In this document: piece after piece, positions 27,601 to 39,600 of the stretch
Layout: each line of letters begins with the position of its first letter
How positions within the stretch are numbered: position 1 is the stretch's first letter
Source: Branchiostoma floridae
Lineage: Eukaryota; Chordata; Leptocardii; Amphioxiformes; Branchiostomatidae
Assembly: GCF_000003815.2 (NCBI RefSeq)
Contig: NC_049986.1
Span: 6,192,868-6,256,867, forward strand
Reading direction: 5' to 3'
Length of the DNA stretch: 64,000 nucleotides
Notes under the pieces: model-generated
The model's input: the letters and a program-made list of their open reading frames with translations, nothing else
Told to the model about the DNA's origin: nothing
Databases searched by the model: none
Made by a program: the position numbers and the translations under genes

Positions 27601-30600
27601 TGTTGCCAAGAGGTATATGAAATGTTGCGTATTTCTGTTAAACATACGACATGTTTAATCTTTGAATCAAGGCAGTTTAAGTGAACATGGGGAGACCTCC
27701 TCCGTTTAGCTTATGTTGCCAAAACGTATATGAAATGTTGCGTATTACTGTAAAACACACGACATGTTTAATCTTTGAATCCGCTCAGTTTAAGCAAACA
27801 AGGGGAGACCTCCCCCGTTTAGCTTATATGTTGCCAAAACGTACATGAAATTTTGCGTATTTCTGTTAAACATACGACATGTTTAATCTTTGAATCCGCG
27901 CAGTTTAAGCGAACTAGGGGAGACCTCCCCCGTTTAGCTTATATGTTGCCAAAACGTATATGAAATGTTGCGTATTTCTGTTGAACATACGACGTGTTTA
28001 ATCTTTGAATCCGCGCAGTTTAAGCGAACTAGGGGAGACCTCCCCCGTTTAGCTTATATGTTGCCAAAACGTACATGAAATGTTGCGTATTTCTGTTGAA
28101 CATACGACATGTTTAATCTTTGAATCCGCGCAGTTTAAACGAACTAGGGGAGACCTCCCCCGTTTAACTTATATGTTGTCAAGACGTACATGAAATGTTG
28201 GGTATTTCTTCTGAACGTACGACATGTTTAATCTTTGAATCGGTGCACTTTTAAGCGAACACGGGGAGACCTCCCCCGTTTAGCTTATATGTTGCCAAAA
28301 CGTATATAAAATTTTGCGTATTTCTGTTCAACATACGACATGTTTAATCTTTGAATCCGCGCAGTTTAAGCGAACTAGGGGAGACCTCCCCCGTTTAGCT
28401 TATATGTTGTCAAAACGTACATGAAATGTTGCGTATTTCTGTTGAACATACGACATGTTTAATCTTTGAATCCGCGCAGTTTAAACGACCTAGGGGAGAC
28501 CTCCCCCGTTTAACTTATATGTTGTCAAGACGTACATGAAATGTTGGGTATTTCTTCTGAACGTACGACATGCTTAATCTTTGAATCCGTGCACTTTTAA
28601 GCGAACACGGGGAGACCTCCCCCGTTTAGCTTATATGTTGCCAAAACGTATATAAAATTTTGCGTATTTCTGTTCAACATACGACATGTTTAATCTTTGA
28701 ATCCGCGCAGTTTAAGCGAACTAGGGGAGACCTCCCCCGTTTAGCTTATATGTTGTCAAAACGTACATGAAATGTTGCGTATTTCTGTTGAACATACGAC
28801 ATGTTTAATCTTTGAATCCGCGCAGTTTAAACGAACACGGGGAGACCTCCCCTGTTTAGCTTATATGTTGTCAAGACGTATATAAAATGTTGGGTATTTC
28901 TGTTGAACATACGACATTTTTAATTTTTGAATCCGTGCACTTTTAAGCGAACACGGGGAGACCTCCCCCGTTTAGCTTATATGTTGCCAAAATGTATATA
29001 AAATTTTGCGTATTTCTGTTGAAAATACGACATGTTTAATCTTTGAATCCGCGCAGTTTACGCGAACTAGGGGAGATCCTCCCCCGTTTAGCTTATATGT
29101 TGTCAAAACGTATATGAAATGTTGCGTATTTCTGTTGAACATACGACATGTTTAATCTTTGAATCCGCGCAGTTTAAGCGAACTAGGGGAGACCTCCCCC
29201 GTTTAGCTTATATGTTGCCAAAACTGTACATGAAATGTTGCGTATTTCTGTTGAACATACGACATGTTTAATCTTTGAATCCGTGCAGTTTAAACGAACT
29301 AGGGGAGACCTCCCCCGTTTAACTTATATGTTGTCAAGACGTATATGAAATGTTGGGTATTTCTGTTGAACATACGACATGTTTAATCTTTGAATCCGCG
29401 TAGTTTAAGCGAACACGGGGAGACCTCCCCCGTTTAGCTTACATGTTACCAAAACGTACATGAAATGTTGCGTATTTCTGTTGAACATACGACATGTTTA
29501 ATCTTTGAATCTGCGCAGTTTAAGCGAACACGGGGAGACCTCCCCCGTTTAGCTTATATGCTGCCAAAACGTATATGAAATGTTGCGTTTTTCTGTTTAA
29601 CATACAACATATTTAATCTTTGAATCCGCGCACTTTTAAGCGAACACGGTGAGACCTCCCCCGTTAAAAGCTCCTTGGTTTAGCTTATACTTTTGTGTAG
29701 TGAGTGGTGTTTAACCATGATATTTTTCTTACTATTAAACGGCGAGCATTTCTTACTACAAGTAAATGTGCGAATGATTTCTTTATCTACAAGCAAGCGT
29801 CAAGAAAGAACAGGCTGGACACACAGGCAGTGTCTTCCCGTGTTTGTTTTGGTTATTGTGATATGCGTGGGCAGGCTAGATGTAAATTTATTCAGCGTTA
29901 ATTCGTACGCGCATTCCGCATGGGGCGCACCTCCGTCTGTGGCCGGCATACTATGCATACACAGCGGCTGTGTCATGTGATAGGATGTATCCAATGGCAG
30001 AAAAGAGTGGGGGGTTCAAATTTACCATACCACAAGGAGCGGTTATTTTCCAGGCGCTTATTTGAAAAGAAGTATTGAAGAAAGGTTGGACCTGTTCTAA
30101 CCCGCAAGTTGTGGCCGTGACACTGCTATTACCGCCTAGGACCCCCGGTGACGGAATTTGACGCAAAGATAGTAGGTGGCTATCATTCTGTACAAGTTGA
30201 TGTTGTTGGAAATCGACACAGAATGGGAAATCACGACCTTTGTACCATCCGGATTAATAGAAGCCGAGACTGCAAGCTGAACATGTTTCGCGTCCAAATA
30301 ATCCAAGAGTCCAAGACCATCCAACAACACGAGTCATATCGGCCACTACTCTAGATCTTACCGGATTCTTATTCCTGTGGTGACCAGATGGAACTGTGTG
30401 CTCTTTTTAACTTACGCCGTGACTCTTCGCCCGACACTGGAAATGGGACTGTGGACTTGGATACTGCACGGAATTGCACAGCCGTTGTGATTGCTTCAAC
30501 TGCCGACTACATCAGAATGATAGGCCACAAATACCTAGTAGGCTGTAGGTTTTTTTTTTACTTTTCCATGTAATGTTTTCTCGTAATTCAATAAAATTTC

Positions 30601-33600
30601 AAAGTTTCATCCATTGTATTTTCTTGCTTTAAAACGTGCTTATGATTATAACTTTATCCCGCTAAAATGACACTTATCCACACCTTATAATCACCTTAAT
30701 GCACACGTATATGAGACGTAGAAAGGGAACTTTAAACATGTCTTAAGGGTGTTTTAGTACGTATTTATGACAACTTTTAGCTGCTAAAAGGACAAATATA
30801 GGCACATTAAAATCCTCTTAATGCGCATGTATATGAGACGTAAAGAGGCTTCAGAGAAGATAAAAGGGAACTTTAAACATGTCTTAAGGGTGTTTTTATA
30901 AGTGTTTATGACAACTTTAAGCTGCTAAAAGGGCAACAATACACATCTTATAAACATCTTAATGCACACGTATATGAGACGTAAAAAGACTTAAGAGGAA
31001 ATAAACGTGAACTTTAAACATGTATTGAGGGTGTTTTAATAAGTGTTTATGACAACTTTAAGCTGCTAAAAGGGCACCAATACACAAAGTATAAACATCT
31101 TAATGCACACGTATATGACAAGTATAAAGGCTTCAGAAGAAATAAACGTGAACTTTAAACATGTATTAAGGGCGTTTTAATAATCATTTACGAAATATTT
31201 AAGCTACTGAAAGACAACTTAAAAAAACGGAAAATACGGATCTATAAGCACCTAATGATCATCTTTACGCACACGTAAATGAGCCGTAACGATGTTTAAA
31301 GTTTTATGAAACGTAATATTTAATTGCAATTTAAATGAGTTTTGATAAACATTTACAACATTTTTAAGTTGCTGAAAGGCAACTTAAAAAACCGGAAAAT
31401 ACGGACCTATCCGCACCTATAAGCCACCTAATGATCATCTTTACGTACACGTAAATAAGCCGTAACAATGCTTAAAGTTTTATAAACGTAACATTTAAAT
31501 GCAATTTAAATGAGTTTTAGTAATTATTTATAACAACTTTAAGCTGCCGAAAGGCAACTTAAAAAACCGGAAAATACGGACCTATTAGTGCCTACGTAAA
31601 GACTACGTAACGCCAATCTTTACGTACTCGTATAAGAGATGTATAGATCCGTAAAGAAGGAAAATACGTCAACGTTAAGCATCATTTAAGCATGCTTAAA
31701 TTCCGTTTTTCGTGCCGTGTATAAGCGTCAGGTTTCATCCATATGTGTCCAAAGCCATGGTAACTGAGAATGTCTTTAACATGATTAATCCAGTCTTGAT
31801 TATCAGTAAGTACAGTGTTGTATGCATCGCGAAGCAGAGAGTCCTCAGGTAAGTTTACCAAACGGTGCCAGTATTTAATGAGCTGAATTTTAGCAGATAT
31901 CATAATAGGAAAAGTTCCTAACTCTCCTCGCACGCAAATAGAAAGAACCTTAGTGTACGCTAACCCAGCTACAAGTAGCAAAGTGGTACATTACGAACCT
32001 CTTAAACTTAGGCCACGTTGATTTGATAATCTATGGCTAAGTCTACTGCAGTTCGGGGTTTCACTGAATACAATAACATATGGCAAAATTGCAATGAAAA
32101 CTTTGGTTTGTTGTATCGTTCTTTACTTGCCCGTGTAAAAAGCAAAACGTACAATGTACAGAGAATGAATTTATTTTTCGTACAATGAAATTCTGATACG
32201 TGTAAAGATATTGAATACTACTGTACACATCATGCGACCGTTACAATTGAACGTTGGAAATTTAAATCCAGCTGGTTTACCAGACAAGTAGTTAAGATTG
32301 CACATGTCAAACACCAACATTTCCAAACAAGCACCCAGTATTTAAACCAATACTGAAACAAGGATATCTATGTCGCATACTTTTCCATTGCCAGTCGACG
32401 AAGTAACTTGAGTATCTTTGAGATGAATATACCGAATATTAAATTCAATCTTTACAATATAGAAAACGTTGATTAGTGGTGAGCGTTATANNNNNNNNNN
32501 NNNNNNNNNNNNNNNNNNNNNNNNNNNNNNNNNNNNNNNNNNNNNNNNNNNNNNNNNNNNNNNNNNNNNNNNNNNNNNNNNNNNNNNNNNNNNNNNNNNN
32601 NNNNNNNNNNNNNNNNNNNNNNNNNNNNNNNNNNNNNNNNNNNNNNNNNNNNNNNNNNNNNNNNNNNNNNNNNNNNNNNNNNNNNNNNNNNNNNNNNNNN
32701 NNNNNNNNNNNNNNNNNNNNNNNNNNNNNNNNNNNNNNNNNNNNNNNNNNNNNNNNNNNNNNNNNNNNNNNNNNNNNNNNNNNNNNNNNNNNNNNNNNNN
32801 NNNNNNNNNNNNNNNNNNNNNNNNNNNNNNNNNNNNNNNNNNNNNNNNNNNNNNNNNNNNNNNNNNNNNNNNNNNNNNNNNNNNNNNNNNNNNNNNNNNC
32901 CTTCCAGTTTCCGGATACATCATCTTCAGTAGTGCCAAGATATTAGACCTAGCAAAACATGGGGCATTTGAGAACCTAACAGAAAACCTAACAGGCTAAA
33001 GGCATATCCCCGTACACGCACACAATAAAGGCAGTTGAGGGGAGATTCGACATGCTTTGATTTAAGCATTGACAGGAGATGAACGAAATCATTACGGTAA
33101 CAATGGTGGAGTGATGCTACACTAAGAGAATTAATTTCGTTTTCCGTACTATTTTTCGTTAAAAAAATTATACTGAACGGAGTCGTTTATGTGTGTGTGC
33201 GTGTGTGTGTATGTGTGCGTGTGTGTGAGAGGGGTGGGGGTGGTACAATATCGAATTCCTAGACCATGTTATGTAAGCTTGTTAGAATACAGTGTGTGTA
33301 AGCACTTTTGATAACACGAGAATGTGTACCTTTCCAACATGCGAGTTGCCTATAGCCAAGGTAGGGTTCCATTTGTATCCAGGCTTCACAGCTCCAGGTG
33401 CGTACGGGAACATCGGCTTCTTGTACGAAGAGCTAAAGAAATTAAAAAGAATTGTCTTCTTTTACTTGACGGGACAATAGTGGCAATATCGGAGTGTATC
33501 AAAGTTGATGAGAGTCTTGCGCCTAGCTGCTTACCTCAATACGGCATAAAAAGAAACAATACTTTGGCAATCAGATCAGAGTTTAGAGGAATTAGTTTAT

Positions 33601-36600
33601 ATCCCACCGCACCATTCTGTTTTCCTCGTACTATGTACAGCATGGCTTTGATTTGGCTCTCTCTGAGCAATTCTAATTGGTTTCTGTTACGCACTGCAGA
33701 TAGGTGTCGCTGCTGACATATGCAGTATCAAACTTTAAGTACTTACATATGTACAAAGATATGTGGTTCATGCGATTTTTACAATGCAGTCTATGTATAA
33801 CAGTATGTGTAAATACATGTACTTTACGTTTGGGACCGCACATGTTAGTAGCGACACCTACCTGANNNNNNNNNNNNNNNNNNNNNNNNNNNNNNNNNNN
33901 NNNNNNNNNNNNNNNNNNNNNNNNNNNNNNNNNNNNNNNNNNNNNNNNNNNNNNNNNNNNNNNNNGTAGAGTATTGATGCATTGTTGAAGTCCCTGCTTT
34001 GACAATGAAATCAGGGCAAGGTCGTCTGCCCAGGACAGACAATTAATAGATCTAGAAGTTAAAGTAGGTGAAGGTCGACAAAGCCATACAAGTTTGTACC
34101 TACCACCAAGATGGCCTTTCCAGTAGGCCATGGATGGTTGTGCTTCAGTCCGGTCGACCAAAGACACCCTAGGAATGTGATGCCGTAAGGGATCACCAAC
34201 ATGAGGAGGATCATGTTAACTATGGTCTCCGGGAACTCATCTTCACAGGGCTGTACAAGAGTCAGGTTCCTGGAGCTGGAGCTGGAAAAATTATAAATTT
34301 TAATTTTTTTAATTATAATTTTGAAATACCGTGGATTATATCTAGCTATAGGCATTTCGTTGCTAAGAAATTTACTGTACAAGGATGCATGTAAGTATAA
34401 TACAGCAAATATATTTATGTTCCAGTCCATTAAAAAAATTAAAAGAGTAAAATGCTGGATTTTTTTTACTTATACTTATTGTACTGAAGTCATTAATTTT
34501 ACCTTTCCTGTAATTTTTGTAACGTGATATAACGTAATCATAACGCTATTCATGTTTTGTATGGTACAGAACAAATTTAGTTTAGCAAGAAAACTTGACC
34601 CTATAATTGTTCAAACCCAAATTATTGAATTTTATTATGAGAGAACCCCATTGTTAGTTGGTACAAGTTAAAGCACATGTCGTTCGGCAGTTACACGACT
34701 TCAAATTTGATGCAGGAATTTTAGCCCCCCCCCCTTGCGAAATAGGTTTAAAAATCTACCGTTAAAGACAACTGCTATATTATAAGGTAAGCCAATACTT
34801 TTTCTGACCACTTGCCACATTGTTGAACTATGATGTCAACACGCAAATCCCTCACCTGCTAGTGATGTTATTATTTTTTTTCAATTCATAGTTTACATTT
34901 TTTATCACTAGTTACTGAGAGCTGTCGGTAAATTCCCTTTATGTCATACCTGTGACGCGAAAACGTTCGATACGGGTGCTCCGGACCGGGCCATAACTTT
35001 CGCATCGCACAGGTTCGAAAGGCGTATCACACAGGCATTCTTTGAGTAAATCGAACCATTTCGAACGGGCCGAATACGGCACGGTTGGCAATTCGAATGC
35101 CTGATTCGGACGTTGGAACATTGCTGTTGCAACACTTTTTGTTCGAGGGCATGAAATTTGTTCTGGCGCATTTCGCATCAAGTCTAGCTTTCTCAGGTGG
35201 GTATGACATAAATAAAATAAAACACGGTGTACTCCGCATCACCCTCGCTCCCAGCCCTCCCGCGGGTCGGATCACGCTCCGGCGTTCGGCCGTCGGGTGA
35301 TCCGACCCGCGGTCGGACTAATAACTCGGGCGATACGGAATACACCGTGTTGTATTCTATATTTATTTCTCACCTGCTAGTGTAGTTTTCTAGTCCTGCC
35401 TCTGTCAAGCATCCTGAAATAGAAATGATTGACACCTTTCCGGCCCCGACGCAGAAGAGGCTACCGAGCAAAAAAATGACGGAGACCAGGATTTTAAAGA
35501 TGGACGGTGATATTTTGTTTTGTTGCTTGTCTTCTTTTCCTGTTGCTTCATCAGCATTGACGATGCTTCCGTTTCTGTTTGCCATCTCTTCACGTTCCCT
35601 AAGATTTGATATTAGAAACCTGTTAGTTCGTGTACATTGACATTCTAGTAAAAACTACGTAAATATTCTAGTCAAACAAAGCAGACTAGTATTACTTCGC
35701 CATTTAAAGTGTTTCTTTTTTAAATGAACTTTTCAAAGTTATGGCACCAGTTTAGGATCTATCATTAAATAGCTCAGCTATATTAGATTGCTCAGGGTTT
35801 GATATGATATGATTTGATATGATGGCGTATTGCGCAACAATTGCATCAGTGGCAAGCGTACAGACAACAAAAGTTACATTCTAGTACTACACATACACGT
35901 TATATTACAACACTTTCAGTGACTACAATGATAGTAAACTTCATCGAGGGGAATCTAAGGTTTGATATAGCATCTGGTTTGAAAAAATTGAAAGAAATGT
36001 CTTTTTAATGTTATGATTACATACAGCATGGCTGACGCTTACTTTTTGGCAGTCCTCTGTTGACGCCCTATCTTCATCATTGACCTAAAGGTGAAAACCA
36101 TCACAAACAGCAGAGCCAAAGCGACGAATACAACTGTCCTGACTACAATGATGGTGATGACATCCCTCCCTGTAGAATTGAAAATTACAATAGCAAAACC
36201 ACCTTAAACAAGACTGAGTGGAAGGTATGGATTTAAATTATTTTATCTAAGCCACTGTATCAGTAAAGTATGTCGCCGTATCTCGCTTCTAGCGTGTAAA
36301 TTTCAGTTCATTAGATTCTTTAGTAAAGTCTGGGCATCCCTATTTGGGTTAATATTAAAAAATGGAATAAAAAAGATAATAGAAAAATCATAAAATATTG
36401 TCATAAATCACTCTCCAAATATTTTACACATACCTTTTAGGGTTATCACAACAGGGGTTACGTATAAACAGTGACCCCCTAAAAACGTTCAACACAAGTG
36501 CTATTGGGGTAATAAGAGTTAGGGGTAAGGGTTTAACTGTTTAGAATAGAATACTGCCCCAAAAACATTTAAAGCATATAGTAGTGAATGTGTAACATAC

Positions 36601-39600
36601 TTTAAGCTTTTCCCTTTTGTGCTACATGCCCTCATACAACCACATTACTTAGAACACCTGACTTTAAAACCTCTATATAATCTATTTTTGACTACTGATT
36701 TCACCAACAAAATGTAAATTGAAAATGTACCAATCCCGCCGTCCCAGCTAGTATGGCTAGTTTCAGGTTTTTCCTCTGGGACATTCCGTTCTAACGCCTT
36801 GTTGATAGTCCTTAGTAACGGGTTAGGCTTTGTGGAGCATGTTGAACCCCTAAAGTCGTCGAAATCCAACGCCCATACCATCGCGCCTCCGAGACCCCTG
36901 TTCTTCAGCCATTCCACCTGCAGTCACATAAAAGAGTTTCACATTTATAGCTGACGACAATCCTAGTTTCTGGTCATTCCGTTACATTAACCCTATTCAG
37001 ACGGGCGGGAGTGTTGGGAATGGGGCTTTTAAGGCCTCTCATGTCTCAACTACATACGCTAGAGCCACAAAATTTAGTACTTAGATTTTTTTTCCTAAAA
37101 TTTGGTTGGTAATTGCACAAGGTTTGAAAAAAATCTAATTTACTCGTGTAGCTATGTCAGCCATTTGTTGCCAGGCATTTTGTAGAAAAATCGATAATTT
37201 GTTTTGGACTTTTTACTGCTATTTTCTTACATAAATGAAATCTTATGTTGCCTAGAAAATCAAATATGAATAAATTATGCTAATTTGTCCTTCGAAGCAG
37301 TATATGCTTACATTCTGGGTTTTAACCAAACAACTAGCTGAGATTAGTCACTTACCTTCATCTGAATGGTCATCTCATCATCATAAGCCGCCCAGTAGTT
37401 GTCCTTGTACATATAGAGCGCATTGTTTTTCTGGTCCCAAAACCGTACTCCTCCATTGCTAAGTAACTCACAGATCTGTAACGTTTTAAATAGTGTTTGT
37501 CATCTTCATGGATAGAACATCAAATAGAGGCCGTGTGTTTGATGAGAGTAACACATCAAGCACATTTAAAACCCAACGCACTCATCGAAAAGGGATGAAA
37601 ATAATCCGTCCGGATATATAACTTGTACTCTTAAGTACAAAGCTTGTGTNNNNNNNNNNNNNNNNNNNNNNNNNNNNNNNNNNNNNNNNNNNNNNNNNNN
37701 NNNNNNNNNNNNNNNNNNNNNNNNNNNNNNNNNNNNNNNNNNNNNNNNNNNNNNNNNNNNNNNNNNNNNNNNNNNNNNNNNNNNNNNNNNNNNNNNNNNN
37801 NNNNNNNNNNNNNNNNNNNNNNNNNNNNNNNNNNNNNNNNNNNNNNNAGTTGAAAGGAGTTGCCGTATAGAGGAATGCCTAAGACAAGTTTCGAAGGTGT
37901 TGCACCCTCACGTATCCATTTTTCCACAGCCCAGATCTGATTGGTAAGAAACATGCTTGATTATTAACGTGTTACTTTATGTAGTTCTCCAGGGTATTCT
38001 CAATGAAGGTTATTTGAAAAAGATTAGGAGCGAAATAGAAGCAGGCGAATTTTAAAAAATGACAATTTCAAACATTTGTAATTAATTTTAACGATTTGCC
38101 AATGATAAATTCATCATCCAACCTCTTGTACACTGTTCACTATGTGATGTTTTAAAGTTAGAAATTGGTCAAATAATCAGATATTTAGATAATTGTCTGA
38201 AACTGACAATAGTATCTACCCAGTTTTTAGATTGGGGTTACTTTGAAAACAGTTACCAACCAAAGCCAACGCGTCGGTAAAAAAGTATGATTGTGTTACA
38301 TACTGAGACAAGAGTTACAAATACAATGCTTTAAAAATAACAATACTTCGTAGTTGTTTCTTATATCATGATACATCAATGAAAAATGTGAATATGGGCC
38401 TCGAAAGACACAGTTTATATATATATATATTGTACCGTCTATAAAAAAAGTGATGAAATACCAACAATGCTTGGTTCGAAAACTGGCGGCCGGTCAGGCG
38501 GTTTGCAGCAACGTAAAAAAACATGTTTGAGGGCATCACTTTTGTATATTTTTTTCGATAGCACATTTATTTTTGCACTACCATGCCATTAAAGGGCCGA
38601 ATTATCAGAATCGCTGAGGACGCGATGCAACAACATAAAACAACATATATATATATACCGTATTGAGAGTTGCTTCATAGCCTGTCACATTGGGAGGTGC
38701 TCTCAGCAAGCTGTTGTGCCAAGTACCAGTCGCGTTATCTGGACTTAGGTCATAGGTCATCAGATTGATAAAGTCCAGATACCTGAGCATGCAAAAAATT
38801 ATGTATGTATGGGATTTTCTAAAATATAGTCGGTCTTCGGGGCGGGTCATTAACCCTAAATATCACACCCTTTATATTGGTATATTCAATCTACGGCTAG
38901 CTACAATTATTATTGTTGAATTCTCATTGACATGTAAGGCCCAAGCGTTTAGGCGACATCTACGATTCGTACTGCACAATGCGTTTGCGCTAAATAGCTG
39001 TACGCCAATCAGAACCCTCCCCCCATATTTTTGGTGGAAACGTTACTAGCCAATCAATCGCATTGCCTCCTGACCGTTAACCCTATTCAGACCGGGGGAG
39101 GGGGCTTTTGAGGCCTGCGCCAACTTTGATGCCCCATAACGCCAGAACGGCTTACGCTAGAGCCACCAAATTTGATGAGTTTTCCTAAAGTATTGTTGGC
39201 AACAATTTCACGAAGATTGACAAATTTTCCATTTTTCGTGTTGCCATGGCAACCGTTTGTTGACAGGCATTTTTGCCAAAAATCACTATTTTTGGTTCTA
39301 ACAATGTATTTTTCACATTTATTTGCTATATTACTGCTATTTTGTTACATGAATAACATCTTATATTATTTAGCATATATTTCATGATTACATATGCATA
39401 AATTATGCTAATGTATGACGTCATCAGTCCAAAATCCAAGATGGCGGACCGTATGACCAGATCAAGAATAACAAGCTAATTATCCCTTAAAATTTGTAAG
39501 TACTTGGTATATTTTCTTCAAAACCATCTAAATGAATGAATTTAATCTATTTTCATTACCCTTTGTGATTATTTGTTGCGAAAAAAGTATTTTTTAAAAA

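Larger units (their letters stand above)
26910..31719. mobile_element. 4.8-kb non-autonomous TIR element (CACTA-like) carrying satellites
   Basis: The ends are imperfect inverted repeats of about 27 bp: left CACAGCACGAAAAC..ATTTAAGCA, right complement CACGGCACGAAAAAC..ATTTAAGCA. The element is flanked by TAT at 26907-26909 and 31720-31722. Removing it with one TAT makes the flanking LINE frame continuous, which shows a real insertion. CAC termini and a 3-bp target duplication suggest the CACTA/EnSpm group. No transposase frame is seen. The inside is mainly two tandem arrays (27470-29690 and 30640-31680) around a 0.95-kb unique core at 29690-30600. Confidence 0.78.

Noticed and set aside
27470-29690. 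CRISPR-like array
   Set aside because: Units are contiguous 115-bp satellites without unique spacers, in a eukaryotic intron.
29693-30573. Short plus-strand frames in the core of the TIR element as a transposase
   Set aside because: Frames are under 100 codons, broken, and show no DDE or zinc-finger pattern I can recognise.
33324-33437. Possible extra synthase exon on the minus strand (ends TGGAAAG/GTACAC, open frame)
   Set aside because: Exons 11 and 12 already join in phase 0 and reproduce the family helix; adding this 38-residue piece would interrupt it and leave the wrong phase.
35402-35593. Internal start for a separate synthase gene (ATG in exon 10)
   Set aside because: An in-frame Met exists, but exon 10 has a clean acceptor and its phase matches exon 9, so a separate start is not required. 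It cannot be ruled out as an alternative promoter.
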